From NCBI GenBank assembly GCA_964390805.1, contig CAYMKL010000002.1:1-64000 (forward strand): 64,000 bases of DNA, given 5' to 3'. Within the stretch, counting starts at the first letter, position 1. Each line of letters opens with the position of its first letter. The notes below the pieces were generated by a model. It did not search any database, was not told the DNA's origin, and was given only the letters and a program-made list of their open reading frames with translations. The position numbers were made by a program, and so were the translations under genes. The stretch is from CAYMKL01 sp964390805. Lineage in GTDB: Bacteria; Chloroflexota; Anaerolineae; VGOG01. Positions 58,744-64,000 of the stretch are shown piece by piece.

Positions 58744-58778
58744 CTCGAAACTCGAAACCCGAAACTCAAAACCCCAAA
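58744..58778. repeat. Five 7-bp units downstream of trpB2
   Basis: CTCGAAA, CTCGAAA, CCCGAAA, CTCAAAA, CCCCAAA without gaps, ending 4 bases before the trpB2 stop codon. A partly inverted copy (TTTTGAGTTTCGGGTT) precedes it. Confidence 0.8.
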
Positions 58779-58782
58779 CTAC

Positions 58783-60135
58783 CTAGACCTTGGGCAGCTC
58801 CTTCAGCGCTTCCTGGACCTTCTCGTCCGGGTACTCGTAGTCCGGAAGTTTACCCGAGAAGTACTCGTCATAGGCCGCCAGATCGAAGTGGCCGTGTCCG
58901 CTGAAGCTGAAAGCGATCACTTTCGATTCTCCGGACTCTTTGCACTTGAGGGCCTCTTCCATGACGACCTGGATGGCGTGAGCCGGCTCGGGCGCGGCGA
59001 CGAAGCCCTCGGCACGGGCGAAGCTTACTGCTGCCTCGAAGACGGGGTTCTGGTAGAGGGCCTCAGCTTCGATGATCCCCCTGCTGTAAAGGGCACAGAT
59101 GATGGGGGCCATGCCATGGTAGCGTAGCCCACCAGCGTGGATGGGGGCGGGTATGAAGGTATGGCCCAGGGTGTACATCTTGGCCACTGGGGCCACCTTG
59201 GCCGTGTCGCCCCAGTCGAAGGCGTAGGGGCCCTTAGTGAGGCTGGGGCAAGCCGTGGGCTCGGCGCAGACAACCCGCAGGTCCGGCTTGCTACCGTCCA
59301 GCTTGTCCTTGAGGAAGGGCAGGAAGAAACCGGCGAAGTTGCTGCCCCCGCCGATGCAACCGACGAGGACGTCCGGATAGTCTCCCGCCATCTCCAGTTG
59401 TTTCTTTGCCTCCTGCCCGATCACGGTCTGGTGCAACAGCACGGAATTGATCACACTCCCAATGGAGTAGTGAGTGTCGTCACGAGGGCCCGCGTCAGCC
59501 ACGGCCTCGCTGATGGCGATACCCAGGGAACCTGGATTGTCGGGATCGTGGGCCAGGATGTGCTGTCCAACTGGGGTATCTGGGCTGGGGCTAGGTACCA
59601 CCTCCGCCCCCCAGGTCTCCATCAGGATCCGTCGGTAGGGCTTCTGGTTGTAGCTGACCTTGACCATGTAAACCTTCAGTTCCAGGTCGAAGAGTTGGCA
59701 GGCAAAAGCCAGGGCACTGCCCCACTGACCAGCTCCCGTCTCTGTAGCGAGACGCTTGATGCCTTCTTCCTTGCTGTAGAAGGCCTGCGCCACGGCAGTG
59801 TTGGGCTTGTGGCTGCCTGGGGGGCTCACCCCCTCCCACTTGTAGTAGATCTTGGCCGGAGTGTCCAGCGCCTTCTCCCAGCGCCGGGCCCGATACATGG
59901 GCGTCGGACGCCAGAGCTGATAGATCTCCCGCACCGGTTCAGGGATTTCAATGTACCGCTCCTTGCTGAACTCGGCATCGTTCATAGCGCGGGGGAAGAG
60001 GGGAGGTGGCAAAATGGTGGGTTCCAACGTGGCGGGATGCAGAAGCGGCGGCAGATCGAATCCCAGGTCTGCCTGGATGTTGTACCACTGAGTAGGTATC
60101 TCCTTCTCGCTGAGAAGAATCTTGGTCTCTTTCAT
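58783..60135 (-). CDS. trpB2: Tryptophan synthase beta-like protein, TrpB2 type
   Basis: 450-aa PLP enzyme of the TrpB2 group, longer than TrpB1. PLP lysine in PPGSHKPNTAVAQAF, the phosphate loop GCIGGGSNFAGFF, and TrpB2-specific N-terminus with LPPLLHPATLEP and EIYQLWRPTPMYRARRWEKA. TrpB2 members convert indole and serine to tryptophan, acting alone as indole salvage, or have serine deaminase-like roles. It is the last gene after trpS; a canonical trpB is also in the operon. Confidence 0.92.
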   Translation of the reverse strand: MKETKILLSEKEIPTQWYNIQADLGFDLPPLLHPATLEPTILPPPLFPRAMNDAEFSKERYIEIPEPVREIYQLWRPTPMYRARRWEKALDTPAKIYYKWEGVSPPGSHKPNTAVAQAFYSKEEGIKRLATETGAGQWGSALAFACQLFDLELKVYMVKVSYNQKPYRRILMETWGAEVVPSPSPDTPVGQHILAHDPDNPGSLGIAISEAVADAGPRDDTHYSIGSVINSVLLHQTVIGQEAKKQLEMAGDYPDVLVGCIGGGSNFAGFFLPFLKDKLDGSKPDLRVVCAEPTACPSLTKGPYAFDWGDTAKVAPVAKMYTLGHTFIPAPIHAGGLRYHGMAPIICALYSRGIIEAEALYQNPVFEAAVSFARAEGFVAAPEPAHAIQVVMEEALKCKESGESKVIAFSFSGHGHFDLAAYDEYFSGKLPDYEYPDEKVQEALKELPKV

Positions 60136-60291
60136 TACTGAATTTCCTCCTTGTGTATTTTGAGTTTCAGGATGTTGTCATAAGTTTCAAGATACGAGTG
60201 GCTCTTTCAGCTCGTCTTTGGCTTCAAGAGTCCGGTTTTGGCCATAAGCTTCCTCCGTTTAGAGCGTAATGCTAAAGAGGATCATCACGCA

Positions 60292-61278
60292 TCACTTTAG
60301 CCCCATCTTCTCCTTGACCTCAGCCACAGTAGCCTGGGCAAGAGGCCTGACGCGGGCTGTGCCCTCGTGCAGCACATTCCGTACGTAATCGGGCCGGGCG
60401 GCGAATTCACGGCGCTTCTCCCGCAGGGGGGTCAGGTAGCGGTTCAAGGCCCTGACCAGCCTCCTCTTGACCTCGACATCGCCGACTCGACCGGCCCGGT
60501 AGCGAGCCTTGAGCTCTTCCACCTCCTCCCTGTCCTCGTTGAAGTTGTCGTGGTAGGCGAAGACAGGGTTGCCCTCCACGTGGCCGGGATCAGTGGCGTG
60601 GATGCGGGTGGGGTCAGTGTACATGCTCATGACCTTCTCCTCGACGGTTTGAGGGTCGTCGGAGAGGTAGATGGCGTTGCCGTAGCTGGTGTGCATGGTG
60701 CGGTTATCTATGCCTGGCAGCCGGGGCGCGTGGCTGAGCAGCCCCTGGGGTTCAGGAAAGGTCTCGCCGTAGGTAGCATTGAACCGACGAGCCACTTCAC
60801 GGGTGATCTCGATGTGGGGCATCTGATCCTCGCCCACGGGCACAGTGTCCGCTTTGTAGACCAGGATGTCCGCAGCTTGCAGAACAGGATAGGCCAGGAG
60901 GCCCAACGAGGGATGGAGCCCCAATTCCTTCACCTGCTCCTTGTAAGTGGGATTTCGCTCCATGCGGCTCACTGTTACCAGCATAGAGAAGAACAAAGCC
61001 AGCTCGGCGTGCTCCTTGACCGCCGATTGAAGGACGAAGGTGCTCCTTGCCGGGTCGAGGCCGGCCGCCAGCCAGTCTATCAGCACTTCGGCGATATTGC
61101 TCTGGATGCGGTCCGGGTGGGTGTGGTCGGTGGTCAAAACGTGCAAGTCGGCGATCAGGAAAAGACATTCGTAGTCGTCCTGCAGCCGCGCCCAGTTATT
61201 CAAAGTGCCCACCAGATGGCCCAGGTGTCTTCGACCCGTGGGCCGATGTCCCGTCAGGATGCGGCCTTTTTCACTCAT
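60292..61278 (-). CDS. trpS: Tryptophanyl-tRNA synthetase with a degenerate KMSKS loop
   Basis: 328-aa class I aminoacyl-tRNA synthetase. Start ATG 61278 (MSEKGRILTGHRPTGRRHLG), 8-bp overlap with trpA. HIGH-type motif is RRHLGHLVG; other core parts YPVLQAADILVYKADTVPVG and GEDQMPHIEITREVA are normal. The second signature, usually KMSKS-YGN, reads RTMHTSYGNAIYLSDDP: both lysines are missing. It may still charge tRNA with lower activity or may serve as a second, regulatory TrpRS. Its place inside the trp operon is notable. Confidence 0.9.
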   Translation of the reverse strand: MSEKGRILTGHRPTGRRHLGHLVGTLNNWARLQDDYECLFLIADLHVLTTDHTHPDRIQSNIAEVLIDWLAAGLDPARSTFVLQSAVKEHAELALFFSMLVTVSRMERNPTYKEQVKELGLHPSLGLLAYPVLQAADILVYKADTVPVGEDQMPHIEITREVARRFNATYGETFPEPQGLLSHAPRLPGIDNRTMHTSYGNAIYLSDDPQTVEEKVMSMYTDPTRIHATDPGHVEGNPVFAYHDNFNEDREEVEELKARYRAGRVGDVEVKRRLVRALNRYLTPLREKRREFAARPDYVRNVLHEGTARVRPLAQATVAEVKEKMGLK

Positions 61279-62125
61279 CTCTCCGCTCCAAGCCACGGCG
61301 TAGGCTGCGCACGAAATCCTCCACTTTTCGCGCTGGCTGTTTCACCGCCGCCTCATCCTCCACCAGGCGGAGGATGGCGCTGCCGACCACCACGCCATCG
61401 GCCAGTTCACCCACCCGCCGCGCTTGCTCGGGGGTGGAGATGCCGAAGCCAACAGCCAGAGGCGTCTCCGTAGCTTGGCGCACCCGCCCCACGAACTCGA
61501 CCAGGCCCGGAGGCAAAGCGTCCCGGGCGCCGGTGACTCCCACCAAAGAGACCAGGTAAACAAAGCCCCGAGAGCGTTTGGCCACCAGTGCGACGCGCTC
61601 CTCAGTGCTGGTGGGGGCCAAGAGGTAGACCAGCGCCAGCCCGCTGTGGCGACAGGCCGCCTCGATCTCATCTGCCTCCTCGGGGGGGAGATCGGGGATG
61701 ATGAAGCCATTTATCCCCGCCTGGGCAGAGCCGTGGACGAATGCCTCAATCCCATAGGCCAGGATAGGGTTGAGGTAGCCCATGAAGAGCATCGGCACTC
61801 CTACGCCACGGGCCCTCAACTCCGCGGCCATCTCCAGACAGCGAGCCGCCGTCATGCCCTGCTGGAGCGCCAGGTGGGTAGCCCGCTGGATGGTGGGCCC
61901 GTCGGCCAGGGGGTCGGAGAAGGGGATGCCCAGCTCCACCAGGTCGGCCCCGCCCGCCACCGTTGCCTCCACCAGTTCCAGGCTCAGATGCGGTGTGGGG
62001 TACCCCAGCGTCAGGTAGGGCATCAGCGCCGCTCGCCCTTCCGCCTTCGCCTGCGCAAAGGCCTCTGCGATATGTTTTACGCTTGACGTTTTACGTTTTA
62101 CGTTTGACGTTTCACGCTTTGACAT
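61271..62125 (-). CDS. trpA: Tryptophan synthase alpha subunit
   Basis: 284-aa TIM-barrel enzyme cleaving indole-3-glycerol phosphate. Catalytic Glu in ADLVELGIPFSDPLADGPTI and Asp in PMLFMGYLNPILAYG are visible; phosphate loops LVSLVGVTGAR and GFGISTPEQA are intact. ATG at 62125 overlaps trpB by 14 bp. The first 17 codons (MSKRETSNVKRKTSSVK) coincide with a 7-bp repeat array and have no likeness to other TrpA proteins; the normal start of the fold is near IAEAFAQAKAEG. Confidence 0.93.
   Translation of the reverse strand: MSKRETSNVKRKTSSVKHIAEAFAQAKAEGRAALMPYLTLGYPTPHLSLELVEATVAGGADLVELGIPFSDPLADGPTIQRATHLALQQGMTAARCLEMAAELRARGVGVPMLFMGYLNPILAYGIEAFVHGSAQAGINGFIIPDLPPEEADEIEAACRHSGLALVYLLAPTSTEERVALVAKRSRGFVYLVSLVGVTGARDALPPGLVEFVGRVRQATETPLAVGFGISTPEQARRVGELADGVVVGSAILRLVEDEAAVKQPARKVEDFVRSLRRGLERRDE
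62076..62124. repeat. Seven 7-bp units over the trpA start
   Basis: TTTACGC, TTGACGT, TTTACGT, TTTACGT, TTGACGT, TTCACGC, TTTGACA run without gaps. The array encodes the N-terminal extension of TrpA and also the last codons of trpB overlap its edge. Confidence 0.85.
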
Positions 62126-63362
62126 TTTCCAAGTCCTTGTCCCCCCGCCCCGACAGATTGACGATGATCACCTGCTCAGCATCCATCTCAGGCGCGCGCT
62201 TGATCGCCTCGGCCACGGCATGGGCCGACTCCAGGGCGGGGATGATTCCCTCCAGTTGGCACAGCAGCCGGAAGGCATCCAGCGCTTCCTCGTCAGTGGC
62301 GTAGGTGTAGCTCGCCCGTCCCTGATCGCGCAGCCAGCTATGCTCCGGCCCCACGGCGGGGTAGTCTAGGCCGGCGGAGATGGAGTGGGTGGTCAGGATC
62401 TGGCCGTCATCGTCCTGCAGCACGTAGGATTTGGTGCCGTGCAACACGCCGATACGTCCCAGCCGGGGGTCGGCGAAACGAGCGGCGTGTTTGGCCGTCT
62501 CAATCCCCAGCCCACCTGCCTCCACCCCGATGAGCCCCACCGGGTCTTTGCGGAAGGCGTGGAAGAGGCCCATGGCATTGGAGCCCCCGCCCACACAGGC
62601 GATGAGCACATCGGGCAGCCTTCCCTCGGCTTCTAAGATCTGCTGACGCGCCTCCCGCCCGATGACCGCCTGGAAGTCGCGGACAATCAGAGGGTAGGGA
62701 TGGGGCCCGAGCACTGAGCCCAGCAGGTAGTGGGTGGTGCGGACGTTGGTCACCCAATCGCGGATGGCCTCGTTGATGGCGTCCTTCAGGGTGCGGCTGC
62801 CGGCGTCCACGGGGCGCACCTCGGCCCCCAGCAAACGCATGCGGTCCACGTTAGGCGCCTGGCGGCGAATGTCCTCGGTGCCCATGTAGATCACGCACTC
62901 CATGCCCAGCAGCGCGGCCACCGTAGCGGTGGCCACCCCGTGCTGACCAGCCCCCGTCTCGGCGATGAGACGGTGCTTGCCCATACGCCGCGCCAGCAAT
63001 CCCTGGCCCAGGGCATTGTTGATCTTGTGCGCCCCGGTGTGGGCCAGGTCCTCCCGCTTGAGATAGATTCGGGCCCCGCCCTTCGACGAGGCTTCGTCAG
63101 GCTCAGCCCAGCGGCTCAGGACACCGCCGCAGTGGGCCGTGAGTTGCTCGGCGAGGTAGAGGGGGGTGGGCCGGCCAGCGTAGTCCCTGAACAGTCCCTC
63201 TAGCTCGTCATGAAAGGCGGCATCGGCCTGCGCCTCCCGGTAGGCAGCCTCCAGTTCATCCAAAGCGGACATCAGCGTATCGGGTACGAACTTTCCCCCA
63301 TAGGGGCCGAAATGGCCGCCCTCATCAGGAACAGTCGTTTCTCCCTTCTTCTCGTTCAACAC
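62112..63362 (-). CDS. trpB: Tryptophan synthase beta subunit, TrpB1 type, with repeat-derived insertion
   Basis: 416-aa PLP enzyme joining indole and serine. PLP lysine in HTGAHKINNALGQGLLAR, LGAEVRPVDAGSRTLKDAIN, and CVGGGSNAMGLFHAF are normal. In the N-terminal part the usual GG-ARIYLKRED junction is split by about 16 residues (VLSRWAEPDEASSKGG), encoded partly by a dispersed repeat (63078-63108). It makes the canonical complex with TrpA, whose gene follows with a 14-bp overlap. Confidence 0.93.
   Translation of the reverse strand: MLNEKKGETTVPDEGGHFGPYGGKFVPDTLMSALDELEAAYREAQADAAFHDELEGLFRDYAGRPTPLYLAEQLTAHCGGVLSRWAEPDEASSKGGARIYLKREDLAHTGAHKINNALGQGLLARRMGKHRLIAETGAGQHGVATATVAALLGMECVIYMGTEDIRRQAPNVDRMRLLGAEVRPVDAGSRTLKDAINEAIRDWVTNVRTTHYLLGSVLGPHPYPLIVRDFQAVIGREARQQILEAEGRLPDVLIACVGGGSNAMGLFHAFRKDPVGLIGVEAGGLGIETAKHAARFADPRLGRIGVLHGTKSYVLQDDDGQILTTHSISAGLDYPAVGPEHSWLRDQGRASYTYATDEEALDAFRLLCQLEGIIPALESAHAVAEAIKRAPEMDAEQVIIVNLSGRGDKDLENVKA
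63078..63108. repeat. Dispersed repeat inside trpB
   Basis: GCCCTTCGACGAGGCTTCGT plus CAGGCTCAGCC: two arms CTTCGACGA / TCGTC(A)GG of a CTTCGAC/CTCAGG-type palindrome, in frame within trpB and encoding AEPDEASSKG. Confidence 0.7.
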
Positions 63363-63365
63363 AGT

Positions 63366-64000
63366 CTAAGCTCCTTTGGCAGCGATGATGAAGCGCTGCA
63401 CCTTCTGGTGATCCTTGGTCCCCGGCGCCGCTTCCACTCCGCTCGAAACGTCCACGGCGTAGGGGCGGACCCGTTCGATGGCGTCGGCCACGTTGTCGGG
63501 CGTCAACCCCCCGGCTAAGATGATAGGTCCATGACTTCTAGCTTCCACGGCCAACTCCCAGTCGAAAGCTTCTCCGGTACCCCCATGCTTGGTGGGGTGA
63601 TAGGTATCCAGCAGATAGGCGACGGCCTGGCATTGGGCCAGTCGTTCTATGTCCGCCGCCGAGCGCACCCGCACCGCCTTGATGGCCCGTGGGGCCAGGG
63701 CAGCCACCTGCGCCGGCGTCTCGTCCCCGTGCAACTGAGCGTAGTCCAGGTGGCAATAGGCCATGATCTCCTTCACTGCCTTCCCTTTCATCCCCCCCAA
63801 AGTTGGGGGGGAAAGAGGGGGGGCGTTGACGAAGACACCTACTTTCGCCACGAAGGGTGGCAAGCGAAGGATGATCTCCCGCGCCCGGTCTAGCGCGATA
63901 CAGCGTGGGCTTTGGGCATAGAAGACGAAGCCCAAGGCATCGGCCCCAGCATCGGCGGCGAACAGGGCATCCTCCAGGTTGGTTATGCCGCAGATTTTCA
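63366..64000 (-). CDS. trpF: Phosphoribosylanthranilate isomerase, start codon cut by window edge
   Basis: The frame runs past the first ATG (63935) to the edge: KICGITNLEDALFAADAGAD precedes GFVFYAQSPR, which is the normal TrpF N-terminus; the missing first base would complete NTG as start. About 211 aa. Catalytic Cys in KICG and Asp in VDVSSGVEA are present; YAQLHGDETP and GTGEAFDWELA are conserved. An insertion of about 15 residues (PPLSPPTLGGMKGKAV) after VGVFVN is encoded by a C/G-run palindrome. Leads the operon trpF-trpB-trpA-trpS-trpB2 (3-bp gap to trpB). Confidence 0.9.
   Translation of the reverse strand, partial: KICGITNLEDALFAADAGADALGFVFYAQSPRCIALDRAREIILRLPPFVAKVGVFVNAPPLSPPTLGGMKGKAVKEIMAYCHLDYAQLHGDETPAQVAALAPRAIKAVRVRSAADIERLAQCQAVAYLLDTYHPTKHGGTGEAFDWELAVEARSHGPIILAGGLTPDNVADAIERVRPYAVDVSSGVEAAPGTKDHQKVQRFIIAAKGA
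63786..63828. repeat. C/G-run palindrome inside trpF
   Basis: CCCCCCCAA (63792-63800) / TTGGGGGGG (63803-63811) followed by GAAAGAGGGGGGGCG. In frame; encodes the loop PPLSPPTLGGMKGK. The same CCCCCAACTTTGGGGG style repeat is known between genes in many genomes. Confidence 0.7.

Overview
The window looks like a bacterial scaffold, most likely from an uncultured, GC-rich Chloroflexota of the Anaerolineae type. This is an inference from gene content and repeat style: Thr/Pro-rich lipoprotein linkers, several M42 peptidases, AapJQMP-type amino-acid transport, many GH/ABC genes and abundant short palindromic repeats. One 100-base run of N (41960-42059) marks it as an assembly scaffold. No rRNA, tRNA or CRISPR array was seen.

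Layout. 1-3976 (minus): a polysaccharide-export module (GT4 glycosyltransferase, two Wzz-like chain-length proteins, a CpsD-like kinase), with a nuclease-like gene translationally coupled behind it and cut by the window edge. 3992-4592 (plus): a secreted twin-LysM protein with its own promoter and terminator. 4611-8247 (minus): a RelE-type toxin remnant and three M42 metallopeptidases around a frameshifted small membrane protein. 8297-10756: palindromic repeats, a Thr/Pro-rich anchored protein and an internally deleted IS21-family element. 10765-17680 (minus): two uroporphyrinogen-decarboxylase-family proteins, a 2-oxoacid dehydrogenase (E1 alpha, E1 beta, E2), a flavodoxin and NagB. 17799-26492 (minus): an MFS exporter, a gamma-glutamyltransferase-family enzyme, a peptide-type ABC importer without ATPase genes, an SDR and a GntR/FCD regulator.

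27284-47752 (minus) is the largest functional block. It is a nearly gap-free oligosaccharide-utilisation cluster headed by a LacI regulator with a near-consensus promoter and two identical 12-bp operators. It holds a beta-phosphoglucomutase/GH65 phosphorylase fusion, a sugar-binding lipoprotein whose binding domain is tandemly duplicated, MalF/MalG-type permeases (MalG with an extra membrane block), a lipoprotein and a membrane-anchored (alpha/alpha)6-type glycosidase, two YesL-like proteins, an AlkZ/YcaQ-like protein, a three-gene ABC-2 exporter and GH130 phosphorylase genes (one intact, one truncated). Inferred logic: oligosaccharides are trimmed outside or at the membrane, imported, phosphorolysed, and the glucose 1-phosphate is passed to the fused mutase.

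47789-64000: YbaK-like deacylase and 6-phosphofructokinase (plus); then on minus cysK, the aapJQMP operon with a strong promoter, metB-lysC under a SAM-I riboswitch, and a trp operon trpF-trpB-trpA-trpS-trpB2.

The most unusual property is a class of short tandem arrays (units of 7-8 bp, different unit at each site) found at eight places. Three are in functional sequence: the P3 arm of the SAM-I riboswitch, the linker of the mutase-GH65 fusion, and the N-terminus of TrpA. Separate palindromic repeats appear to have inserted in frame inside TrpB, TrpF and an ABC-2 permease.
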